Assembly (NCBI GenBank): GCA_036639955.1
Contig: JAVWHP010000017.1
Coordinates: forward strand, 1 to 21,473
Direction: 5' to 3'
DNA length: 21,473 nt
Origin: JAVWHP01 sp036639955
GTDB lineage: Bacteria > Bacillota_I > Bacilli_A > Erysipelotrichales > Erysipelotrichaceae
Part shown: one piece after another, positions 1-6,322 of the stretch
Layout: the number at the start of each line of letters is the position of its first letter
How positions within the stretch are numbered: the first letter of the stretch is position 1
Program-made: the position numbers and the translations under genes
The notes under the pieces: model-generated
The model's input: only the letters and a program-made list of their open reading frames with translations
Databases searched by the model: none
Told to the model about the DNA's origin: nothing

Positions 1-46
1 CTCTGACATGTGTGGTAGCTTTTATTTTACCTAGGAGGATTGTTTA

Positions 47-499
47 ATGCATGAAGATTACATGAAATTAGCTATTGAACAAGCAAGGTTAGCAATGGCG
101 GCTGATGAAGTGCCTGTGGGTGCGGTTATCATCTTAAAAGGTCAAATAATTGCATCAGCATACAATTTACGTGAGGCAAAACAATGTGCTACGGCTCACG
201 CTGAAATATTAGCAATTGAAGAGGCTTGTAGAATTTTAAATACATGGCGTCTTGAAGAATGTGTTCTATATGTTACATTAGAACCATGTCCAATGTGTGC
301 AGGCGCTATACTCCAGTCACGCATTGAAACTGTTGTTTACGGAGCTTGCGATTTTAAAGGTGGAAGTATAGAATCTTGCATGAAAATGTATGAAACTAAA
401 GGGTTTAACCATTATCCAACAGTTATAAGTGGAGTCTTACAACCTGAATGTCAGCAGTTATTAAAAGATTTTTTTAAAGGAAAACGAGCAAAAAGATAA
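47..499 (+). CDS. tadA: tRNA-specific adenosine deaminase TadA
   Basis: Cytoplasmic zinc enzyme that deaminates adenosine 34 to inosine in tRNA-Arg(ACG), allowing wobble decoding. The 150-residue protein has the family's usual length and both hallmark motifs: H51-A-E53 (zinc ligand and proton-shuttle Glu) and P-C81-P-M-C84 (the other two zinc ligands), followed by the usual AGAILQSRI segment. Start: ATG at 47, eight bases after a strong AGGAGG at 33-38. The stop codon lies inside the 5' arm of a terminator hairpin, so transcription probably ends here. It sits just before dnaX, as in Bacillus and many other Bacillota. Its own promoter is not in the window or is hidden by the left edge. Function is assigned with high confidence; the tRNA-Arg specificity is family knowledge. 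Confidence 0.96.
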   Translation: MHEDYMKLAIEQARLAMAADEVPVGAVIILKGQIIASAYNLREAKQCATAHAEILAIEEACRILNTWRLEECVLYVTLEPCPMCAGAILQSRIETVVYGACDFKGGSIESCMKMYETKGFNHYPTVISGVLQPECQQLLKDFFKGKRAKR

Positions 500-518
500 C
501 TAATATTAGTTATCTTTT
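491..518 (+). terminator. Intrinsic terminator after tadA
   Basis: A perfect 12-bp stem (AAAAGATAACTA, 491-502) with an ATAT loop and its exact complement at 507-518, ending in T residues. The A-rich 5' arm makes it potentially bidirectional. The tadA stop codon (497-499) is inside the stem, so the gene and its terminator overlap. Confidence 0.85.
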
Positions 519-542
519 TATATATGAAAACGAGTTAATTTT

Positions 543-551
543 TGGTATAAT
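543..551 (+). promoter_or_regulatory. Extended -10 promoter for dnaX operon
   Basis: TGG-TATAAT, a perfect -10 hexamer with the TG extension. The best -35 is only ATGAAA at 524-529, with a 16-base spacer. Predicted transcription start is near 558, giving a leader of about 17 bases before the ATG at 575. Confidence 0.7.
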
Positions 552-574
552 GTATATGAAAGTTGGTGCAATTT

Positions 575-2407
575 ATGTCATATAAAGCTTTATATAGAAC
601 CTATAGACCTCAAGTATTTGAAGAGGTTGCTGGCCAAACACATATTGTAAGAACATTGAAGAATGCTATTGAAACGAGTAAGATCGCACATGCATATTTA
701 TTCTGTGGTCCTAGAGGAACAGGTAAAACTAGTATAGCTAAGATATTTGCTAAAGCTATAAACTGTGAAACGACAGATTCTGTAAGACCGTGTATGAAAT
801 GTGATAATTGCTTAAGCATTAGTGATGGATCACACCCAGATATAATAGAAATTGATGCAGCAAGTAATAATGGAGTAGATGAAGTTAGAAATCTTATTGA
901 GAAAGTTAAATATACACCTATCAAAGGTAAATATAAGGTCTATATTATTGATGAGGTTCATATGATGTCTACCGGAGCGTTTAATGCTTTATTAAAGACT
1001 ATAGAAGAACCACCATCTCATGTTATATTCATATTAGCGACGACTGAGCCACAAAAAGTTTTACCAACTATTATTTCGCGTTGTCAAAGATATGATTTTA
1101 CTAAAGTATCAGTTAAAGAAATGATAAAACGCATTGAATTGGTGCTAAAAGCCGAATCTATTACATGTTCTAGTGAAGCAATTGAAATGATAGCCATCCT
1201 AGCTGATGGTGGAATGAGAGATGCATTAAGTATCTTGGATCAAGTGATTGCTTATGCTGGTAATGATATAAACAGTAAACATATAAATGAAGTATATGGG
1301 ATCACTACAATGAATGAAAAGATTAAGATATTTGAAGCTATATACAGTAGGGATGCAAAATATATCCTAGATAGTGTTCATTCATTCATAGAAAAGGGTA
1401 TTGATATAAAACGTCTGACAAATGACTTTATAGAAATGGTAAAGGAATCAATCGTATATGATTATACAAAGGATATCGATCTTCTTCAAATAATGAATCA
1501 AGAGCAGGTTAACGTAATAAGATCGCAGAGAACGACTAAGCAAAGGCTCGTTTTTATAGATATATTAATGGAAACTTATGAAAAGTACCGTTTTGCTGCT
1601 AATGTAGGTGTTTATTTCGAAGTTGCGTTACTAAAGATGATTAATATAGGTGATAACAGTGAATGTATGACTGTTTCTGAACCTAGAATAGAGAAAGTTA
1701 ACACCGTGCCACTTAAAACCATTAATAAAGAGAATGATGCACTTAACATAAAAAAAGAAATAGTAGAAATACCAAAGCCTCAACAAATAAATAGTGAACT
1801 TGAAATTGATGATGATTTTGATGATGAAAGTTTAGATGACATTAATATAGTTGATGAGGAACATGTTGTTTCACGTGAAACATTAGATGAACCTACATCA
1901 AGTAATATAGCAAATGAAGAACACCCATTAGTTGATTTAACAACAGATTATGTAGTTCAATTACTAGTTGGAGCTAATAAAGGCTTTAAAAACGAGTGCC
2001 AAACAGGATTCAATCATATAAAGGATTACTTTTTCGATCCTGAATGGGCAAAGTGTGCCAATCCATTAAGAAGCGCTAAGATTGTTGGATGTGGAGTTAA
2101 TTACTTAATATTATCGGTTAATAATCAATCTATAGCTAATGAAATAAATAATTTAGAAGCTAATGATCAATTAGTGAAATTCACAGAATTACTATTTGGT
2201 AGTATTAAAAAGATTTTTGCAATTTCAGATGAACAAAGTAAAGCATCAATAAATTTATTTAAGGAACTAGCAGGAAATAAACAGTTACCTTCTGCATTAG
2301 AAATAAAAGTAAATACATTAAAAGAAACAATTGTATTAGAAAAAACACCACTTGAAGAAGCAAAAGATCTATTCGGGGTCGATAATTTAAAAATAGAGGA
2401 GAATTAG
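575..2407 (+). CDS. dnaX: DNA polymerase III subunit gamma/tau
   Basis: Clamp-loader ATPase subunit that loads the beta clamp and, as tau, links polymerase to helicase. Numbering from ATG 575 (610 residues): Walker A GPRGTGKT 45-52, zinc module C64, C73, C76, C79, Walker B DEVH 126-129, sensor SRC 168-170. AAA+ domains I-III run to about residue 370. An acidic, low-complexity linker follows (about 405-430, D/E-rich), then a tau-specific C-terminal domain. A TTG at 563 could extend it by four residues, but the ATG matches the Bacillus protein start (MSYxALYR) and leaves room for the promoter at 543-551. First gene of dnaX-ybaB-recR, one base before ybaB. An A7 run at 1750-1756, just past domain III, is a possible frameshift site for a short gamma form (see findings). 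Confidence 0.97.
   Translation: MSYKALYRTYRPQVFEEVAGQTHIVRTLKNAIETSKIAHAYLFCGPRGTGKTSIAKIFAKAINCETTDSVRPCMKCDNCLSISDGSHPDIIEIDAASNNGVDEVRNLIEKVKYTPIKGKYKVYIIDEVHMMSTGAFNALLKTIEEPPSHVIFILATTEPQKVLPTIISRCQRYDFTKVSVKEMIKRIELVLKAESITCSSEAIEMIAILADGGMRDALSILDQVIAYAGNDINSKHINEVYGITTMNEKIKIFEAIYSRDAKYILDSVHSFIEKGIDIKRLTNDFIEMVKESIVYDYTKDIDLLQIMNQEQVNVIRSQRTTKQRLVFIDILMETYEKYRFAANVGVYFEVALLKMINIGDNSECMTVSEPRIEKVNTVPLKTINKENDALNIKKEIVEIPKPQQINSELEIDDDFDDESLDDINIVDEEHVVSRETLDEPTSSNIANEEHPLVDLTTDYVVQLLVGANKGFKNECQTGFNHIKDYFFDPEWAKCANPLRSAKIVGCGVNYLILSVNNQSIANEINNLEANDQLVKFTELLFGSIKKIFAISDEQSKASINLFKELAGNKQLPSALEIKVNTLKETIVLEKTPLEEAKDLFGVDNLKIEEN
1750..1756 (+). other. Candidate slippery heptamer in dnaX
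   Basis: A-AAA-AAA in the zero frame (codons AAA AAA, residues 393-394), directly after the conserved domains I-III. A -1 slip reaches a TAG at 1792-1794 after 12 codons (product about 406 residues). A +1 shift reaches TAG at 1761-1763 after one codon (about 395 residues). No clear downstream stem or close upstream SD-like stimulator is visible, so this is a candidate only. Confidence 0.35.
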
Positions 2408-2408
2408 T

Positions 2409-2717
2409 ATGGATATCAATGATTTATTAAAGCAAGTAAATGGATTAAGCAACCAAATGAAACAGGAACAAGATAAAATTAATAGCCTTGTGTACAAAGA
2501 AGAAGTTGCTGGTGGAGCTATTAAGGTAGAAATTAGCGGTTCCTATCAAATAAATAAAATTGTAATAGATGAAGTTATGCTCAATCCTGAAAATAAAGAA
2601 GACTTACAGGATCTATTAGTAATGGCGCTTAATAATGCGCTTAATAAAATAAATTTGGATCATGATAATATGATAGATGATAAAGCAAAGAATTTAAATA
2701 TATCAGGTATTTTCTAA
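2409..2717 (+). CDS. ybaB: YbaB/EbfC family nucleoid-associated protein
   Basis: Small dimeric DNA-binding protein, thought to organise the nucleoid and to act around RecR-linked repair. It has 102 residues, the usual family length. Visible features are an N-terminal amphipathic helix with a Q/K/E-rich, coiled-coil-like stretch (about 1-30), the central V/I-rich beta segment with the family-typical GGAIKVEISG (35-44), and the segment MLNPENKEDLQDLLVMALNN (57-76) leading into the C-terminal helix. It lies between dnaX and recR, the classic order across bacteria. The start codon is one base after the dnaX stop, and GAGGAG just upstream inside the dnaX end serves as the RBS. Its own stop overlaps the recR start. 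Family call is firm; the molecular role is inferred from homologues. Confidence 0.93.
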   Translation: MDINDLLKQVNGLSNQMKQEQDKINSLVYKEEVAGGAIKVEISGSYQINKIVIDEVMLNPENKEDLQDLLVMALNNALNKINLDHDNMIDDKAKNLNISGIF

Positions 2718-3304
2718 TGTATCCAAAAGCATTTGAAAATTTAATTGAACAATTAAAACATCTACCAGGAGTTGGTAGTAAAACCGCTGAGCGTTATGCC
2801 TATTCTGTACTTGGCTGGAATAAGGAAGAAGCCGAATCATTTATAGTAGCAATCCAATCAATTCAATCAATAAATTATTGTGAAGTTTGTGGTAATTTAA
2901 GTGAAGATAAAATATGTAGTATATGCAGTAGTGAAGAACGGAATAGAAATATAGTTTGTGTTGTACAACAACCTAAAGATATTTTAGCAATAGAAAAGAG
3001 TCAAACTTATAAAGGTGTTTATCACGTTCTAAATGGAGAGATATCAGCAACAAAAGGAATAATGCCAGAAGATATTAATATAGCTGCGTTGCTTGAAAGA
3101 ATGACAGCAACAATACAAGAAGTAATAATAGCAACTAATCCTACAGCAGACGGTGAAACAACTGCTCTTTATATAGCTAGATTACTAGAATCAAAAGGAA
3201 TTAATGTAACACGCATTGCTCATGGTTTACCAATGGGTGGACATCTAGATTATGCAGATGAACTAACACTTATCAAAGCAATGGAAGGAAGAAAATCAAT
3301 ATAA
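2717..3304 (+). CDS. recR: Recombination mediator protein RecR
   Basis: Ring-forming DNA clamp of the RecFOR pathway that helps load RecA onto SSB-coated gaps. The 195 residues show all domains in order: helix-hairpin-helix LPGVGSKTAERYA (16-28), the four-cysteine zinc finger C55, C58, C67, C70, a Toprim domain (about 78-175) with VVQQPKD and the ATNPTADGETTALYIARLL segment, and the C-terminal Walker-like segment with GLPMGGHLDYADELTL. The ATG shares one base with the ybaB stop (TAATG), so translation is probably coupled. It is the last gene of the dnaX operon. A perfect bidirectional terminator begins at its stop codon and separates it from the convergent CYTH gene. Confidence 0.96.
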   Translation: MYPKAFENLIEQLKHLPGVGSKTAERYAYSVLGWNKEEAESFIVAIQSIQSINYCEVCGNLSEDKICSICSSEERNRNIVCVVQQPKDILAIEKSQTYKGVYHVLNGEISATKGIMPEDINIAALLERMTATIQEVIIATNPTADGETTALYIARLLESKGINVTRIAHGLPMGGHLDYADELTLIKAMEGRKSI

Positions 3305-3330
3305 AAACTAGCAACTAAATTGCTAGTTTT
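3304..3330. terminator. Bidirectional terminator, recR / CYTH gene
   Basis: Perfect 11-bp stem AAAACTAGCAA (3304-3314), five-base loop, TTGCTAGTTTT (3320-3330). It carries A-tracts and T-tracts on both sides and fills the gap between two convergent stop codons (3302-3304 and 3332-3334), so it can serve both strands. Confidence 0.88.
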
Positions 3331-3331
3331 C

Positions 3332-3889
3332 TTATATACTATTTTTTTTAATGCCAATACATCTTTGTATTTTAGAAAGACAATTACTTGAATATTTGAG
3401 ATTAATTTGCTTAAGTATGTTATTAAAAACTTTTTTACCGTTATGATCGGCTGTCTGTTCATATTCTATTTCATAGTCTGTTGTAGAACCATAAGAACTG
3501 ATATCAAAGCAAAGTTCAGCTTTATCAAGAGTTTTAATAGCGCGTTTTGTTTCCAAATTACCAATAACTTCAAGTTCATTGTAAATACCTATAGAATGCA
3601 AATACCCAATTATTTTAGGATGTTTAAGTTCTTCTACATCATTACTATTAACAAAAAAACTATATTCCATGACACCAGATGATTCAGGTCGTTTTAATGT
3701 TACTTCAAAAATAGAGTCAATTTCCCGGATACGTAATGCGCATTTTAATTTTGCTAAAGAACCTTCCTCAGTATCAAAATATGTATTAGTTTGAGCTTTA
3801 AAAGTAAGACCTGGATAGCAACTTAAAAGAGCGTTAAATTCAGTTTTATTTACTAATATTTTAAATTCTTTTTCATAATTAATTTTCAT
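3332..3889 (-). CDS. CYTH domain protein (YjbK-like)
   Basis: A 185-residue CYTH (triphosphate tunnel) protein. The signature ExExK is present as E6-K-E8-F-K10. The tunnel's charged positions follow in order: YFDT 37-40, LRIRE 52-56, TLKRP 64-68, E75, R116, D129, and YEIEYE 139-144. Such proteins bind triphosphorylated substrates with divalent metal; members include adenylate cyclase class IV, thiamine triphosphatase and inorganic triphosphatases. All key charged residues seem intact, so it is probably active, but the substrate cannot be read from sequence. It is divergent from nadK with only 57 bases between starts. In Bacillus subtilis the CYTH gene yjbK likewise sits close to NAD kinase. 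ATG at 3889 is preceded by AGGAG (complement of 3896-3900). Confidence 0.87.
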   Translation of the reverse strand: MKINYEKEFKILVNKTEFNALLSCYPGLTFKAQTNTYFDTEEGSLAKLKCALRIREIDSIFEVTLKRPESSGVMEYSFFVNSNDVEELKHPKIIGYLHSIGIYNELEVIGNLETKRAIKTLDKAELCFDISSYGSTTDYEIEYEQTADHNGKKVFNNILKQINLKYSSNCLSKIQRCIGIKKNSI

Positions 3890-3909
3890 GTTTTTCTCCT
3901 TTAATTATA

Positions 3910-3918
3910 TGATACAAT
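3910..3918 (+). promoter_or_regulatory. Extended -10 promoter for nadK
   Basis: TGA-TACAAT, with no recognisable -35 at 16-18 bases. Predicted start near 3925, leaving about 22 bases with AAAGGAAG before ATG 3947. The short divergent region shared with the CYTH gene must also contain the latter's promoter, which I could not place confidently. Confidence 0.5.
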
Positions 3919-3930
3919 AGTATTAGTTAA

Positions 3931-3937
3931 AAAGGAA
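3931..3937 (+). promoter_or_regulatory. nadK: RBS that decides the nadK start
   Basis: AAAGGAA (continuing into AAGTG) lies nine bases before the ATG at 3947. An in-frame GTG at 3938 directly touches this motif, too close to be used. This supports ATG 3947 over the longer reading. Confidence 0.6.
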
Positions 3938-3946
3938 GTGGCTAAT

Positions 3947-4726
3947 ATGAATAAGTTCTCTCTTATTATGAAAAAAAACTCTAAGTCAACTATTATCGGT
4001 AAGAAAATTAAAAATGAATTAATTGCTAACGAATGGGAATATGACGAAGAAAATCCTTCACTAGTTATATGTGTTGGAGGAGATGGAACCCTATTGTACG
4101 CAGTTCATAGGTATATGCAAAAATTAGGCAAAATCCATTTTACTGCCATTCATACAGGAACATTAGGTTTTTTCACTGATTATACCGAGGATGAAGTTGA
4201 TGATTGTATTAATGATATATTAAATAAGAAACCAACAATAATTGAATCTAATTTATTAACGGTACATATTAATGGTGATGACTCTCATCCATATTATGCA
4301 CTAAATGAAGTTAGAATTGAAAATGTTATAAAGACTCAAATTCTAGATATCTATATAGATGATGAATATTTTCAAACCTTTAGAGGAACTGGAATGTGTA
4401 TTAGTACTCAAGCTGGATCTACTGCCTATAACCGCTCATTAAAAGGCGCTGTAGTTGATACTGATTTGCAGATAATGCAAATGAGTGAAATAACTGGTAT
4501 TCATCATTCTCAATATCGTTCATTAGGTGTTCCACTTATTCTTCAGCAAAAAAGGACAATTAATATTAAGAGCGCTACCTTTGATAGTGCAATTCTATGT
4601 TATGATCATTTGCATACCGAACTTAAAGGTGCTCACGAATTAACTATAACATTAAGCCCATTAAAGGTTAAATTCGCACGCTACAAAAAATATAGTTATA
4701 TAAAACGTTTAAAGAATCTATATTAA
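3947..4726 (+). CDS. nadK: NAD kinase
   Basis: Phosphorylates NAD+ to NADP+ using ATP or polyphosphate; the only route to NADP in most bacteria. The 259-residue protein has the catalytic GGDG motif (G44-G47, D46 as base), the following TLLYAVHRY helix, the conserved NEVRIE segment (the NE motif that binds NAD ribose), and the glycine-rich GTGMCISTQAGSTAYNRSL stretch typical of the C-terminal beta domain. Length matches Bacillus and Staphylococcus short NAD kinases (about 265 residues). Start chosen at ATG 3947, not the in-frame GTG 3938, because of RBS spacing. It is transcribed alone, divergent from the CYTH gene and convergent with the SEDS gene, with a shared hairpin between. In Bacillus the neighbour after nadK is usually the RluD-type pseudouridine synthase; here it is absent. 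Confidence 0.95.
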   Translation: MNKFSLIMKKNSKSTIIGKKIKNELIANEWEYDEENPSLVICVGGDGTLLYAVHRYMQKLGKIHFTAIHTGTLGFFTDYTEDEVDDCINDILNKKPTIIESNLLTVHINGDDSHPYYALNEVRIENVIKTQILDIYIDDEYFQTFRGTGMCISTQAGSTAYNRSLKGAVVDTDLQIMQMSEITGIHHSQYRSLGVPLILQQKRTINIKSATFDSAILCYDHLHTELKGAHELTITLSPLKVKFARYKKYSYIKRLKNLY

Positions 4727-4756
4727 AAAAGAAAGCCTATGCTTTTTTTTAATATA
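4719..4756. terminator. Bidirectional terminator, nadK / SEDS gene
   Basis: TATATTAAAAAAGAAAGC, loop CTAT (4737-4740), GCTTTTTTTTAATATA. The arms pair throughout except for a two-base bulge on the 5' side. Both coding stops lie in the structure (nadK 4724-4726; the SEDS gene ends at 4749), so it can stop transcription from either side. Confidence 0.8.
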
Positions 4757-5960
4757 CATAATCTGACAATTTCTTTGCATTAGTGCTTGTATTCATAATG
4801 ATTCCAAACACTAACATATATGATAAGAATGATGAACCACCATAAGAAATTAAGGGTAACGTAATACCCGTAACCGGCAGTAAGCCAACTATCATACATA
4901 TATTTTGAATTTGCTGGAAGAGCAGCATACCAAGAACCCCAACAATTATATATTTTTCAAATACATTTTTTGAATTTTGGGCGATGGTATAGCATTTAAA
5001 ATCTAAAGCTAAACATAAACCAATAATCCAAAGAGAGCCAAGGAAGCCAAAACTTTGACCAAAGACAGCGAATATGAAATCTGTTTGAGCCTCTAAAATA
5101 GTAGTAACTGGATTTTGCAAACCAGCGCCCGTAAGGCCGGCAGTACCTAAAGATAACAAAGCTGTATATAATTGACGTCCATCATCGATATATTGTTCAG
5201 GATAAATCCACCCATAGAAACGTTGAAGTTTATATCCACCGTTTGAGATATCATTTAAAACATCAGGATAAAGGAAGAAGAGAATACAAAATATTATAAC
5301 TACAGAACCAATCAATATTAAACCAGCCATTATCCATTCTTTTTTTATACCACTACATACAACCATTAAAGCAATAGAGAAAGCTATAATAATAACAATA
5401 CCTGTATCCGGCTGAATAAGTATCATTAACATAGGGGGTATACACCATTTTAAAATATTCTTGAATAAGATTAAGTCATTCTCAAAAGTACTTTCTGTCT
5501 TGTTTTCATTATGATCATTTATTACCTTAGCACAGATTATAATCAAGATTACTTTCATGAACTCACTTGGCTGAAATGACCAAAAACCTAAGAATTGATA
5601 CCAGGAAGTAGCACCATTAATGGGAGTAATAAAAGGAAGATGATTATTAAAAAGCGGGAAAACTATAAAACGATCAAGTAGTAAGAAAGCAAGAAGAACC
5701 ATTAGAATCCAATAAGCTATTTTAGCAAAATCATAAATCGAATCATTGCCTAAAAACATTATTATTCCTAATACAACAAAACTAACTCCAAACCACATTG
5801 TCTGCTTAATAATTAAACTAGGCCCACTTAAATATGGAGGAAGAAGTGGGAACGTAGAAAAGATTGCAATGAGCGATGTTAAGAACATTACAACAATTAT
5901 TGATATAAGCATAAAATCAAAACGCTTTGGTTGTTTAACTCTAGACAGATTGTTATTCAT
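4749..5960 (-). CDS. SEDS family protein (FtsW/RodA/SpoVE-like), divergent
   Basis: Polytopic membrane protein, probably ten helices, of the SEDS peptidoglycan glycosyltransferase family. Numbering from ATG 5960 (403 residues): FQPSEFMK (129-136) with the conserved Glu and Lys, QPDTG (183-187), QTDFIFAVFGQ (292-302) and PLISYGGSS (369-377). Several usual residues differ. The common HTDFIFAV(I/L)xEE reads QTDFIFAVFGQS, and the external loop that normally carries the catalytic Asp (DPxGxGYQ) reads PEQYIDDGRQ, so the Asp is shifted. The usual Arg in the RW element is Ser (GATSW). Start: GGAG at 5967-5970, six bases before ATG 5960; reading upstream to 6056 would run through the promoter and RBS. 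Monocistronic, no partner transpeptidase beside it. FtsW versus RodA cannot be decided from this window. Confidence 0.88.
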   Translation of the reverse strand: MNNNLSRVKQPKRFDFMLISIIVVMFLTSLIAIFSTFPLLPPYLSGPSLIIKQTMWFGVSFVVLGIIMFLGNDSIYDFAKIAYWILMVLLAFLLLDRFIVFPLFNNHLPFITPINGATSWYQFLGFWSFQPSEFMKVILIIICAKVINDHNENKTESTFENDLILFKNILKWCIPPMLMILIQPDTGIVIIIAFSIALMVVCSGIKKEWIMAGLILIGSVVIIFCILFFLYPDVLNDISNGGYKLQRFYGWIYPEQYIDDGRQLYTALLSLGTAGLTGAGLQNPVTTILEAQTDFIFAVFGQSFGFLGSLWIIGLCLALDFKCYTIAQNSKNVFEKYIIVGVLGMLLFQQIQNICMIVGLLPVTGITLPLISYGGSSFLSYMLVFGIIMNTSTNAKKLSDYVY

Positions 5961-5966
5961 ATTATT

Positions 5967-5970
5967 CTCC
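5967..5970 (-). promoter_or_regulatory. RBS that decides the SEDS gene start
   Basis: On the minus strand GGAG-AATAAT-ATG, a six-base spacer to the ATG at 5960. An in-frame ATG at 5972, just upstream, overlaps this motif and would have no RBS of its own. Confidence 0.65.
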
Positions 5971-5988
5971 ATATGTTTATCATTTAGT

Positions 5989-5997
5989 ATTTTAACA
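5989..5997 (-). promoter_or_regulatory. Extended -10 promoter for the SEDS gene
   Basis: On the minus strand TGT-TAAAAT, with no good -35. Predicted transcription start near 5982, about 22 bases before the chosen ATG. It lies inside the longer possible reading frame (to 6056), which argues for the shorter protein. Confidence 0.45.
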
Positions 5998-6275
5998 TAT
6001 TTACTCCAGAAATGGTATTTAAACTGATTTATAATATCATTTAATGAACTATACACATAATAATCTTATATATTGTTCACGATAAAATCATATTAATACT
6101 TATTTATAAATTTCTAAACAATATTATATAATCAACTTATTAATTATGATATATTTAAAGATGTACTTAGTGATCCTATTCATAAAGCAAAAAGATAATG
6201 TTTATTAATGATCATATTTATATTAAGAATTTAAGGGGTAACGGGAGTGTGCTTAATATTTGAAAACTTTTTACG

Positions 6276-6304
6276 TTGTTTGTTTTCCTTCCTTATAGTA
6301 TAAT
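6276..6304 (+). promoter_or_regulatory. Sigma-A type promoter for the PTS-like gene
   Basis: TTGTTT (6276-6281), exactly 17 bases, TATAAT (6299-6304). No TG extension. Predicted start near 6311; GAGGTGAT (6311-6318) serves as RBS, so the leader is very short or the start lies slightly upstream. Confidence 0.6.
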
Positions 6305-6322
6305 GTTACGTGAGGTGATCGT

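Larger units (their letters stand above)
5961..6322. other. 362-bp AT-rich divergent intergenic region
   Basis: Separates the minus-strand SEDS gene from the plus-strand PTS-like gene. It holds the SEDS promoter and RBS at its left end and a sigma-A type promoter with good RBS at its right end. A slightly G-rich patch occurs at 6233-6250 (GGGGTAACGGGAG). I see no convincing gene, RNA structure or repeat in the middle (6060-6230). Confidence 0.6.

Noticed and set aside
1..46. Tail of an upstream gene at the left edge
   Set aside because: Two frames stay open to stops at 34 and 45, but neither peptide is recognisable and too little sequence is present to choose.
500..574. Possible SRP RNA gene between tadA and dnaX, as found in Bacillus
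   Set aside because: Only 75 bases with a terminator and a promoter; the conserved SRP loop sequence (GGAAGGAAGCA type) is absent.
563..574. TTG at 563 as the dnaX start
   Set aside because: It lies almost at the predicted transcription start and adds residues not seen in homologues; ATG 575 matches the family start.
5961..6056. Longer N-terminus for the SEDS protein (start at 6056)
   Set aside because: It would run through an extended -10 promoter and a good RBS; the added residues are not typical of the family.
6118..6198. Short open stretch (ends DPIHKAKR) that looks like a gene remnant
   Set aside because: Only 26 codons, no ATG/GTG/TTG start at its beginning apart from an internal TTA-rich run, no RBS and no recognisable family.
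6147..6209. 20-codon ATG frame in the region before the PTS-like gene
   Set aside because: No RBS, no promoter directly upstream and low-complexity composition; expected by chance in AT-rich sequence.
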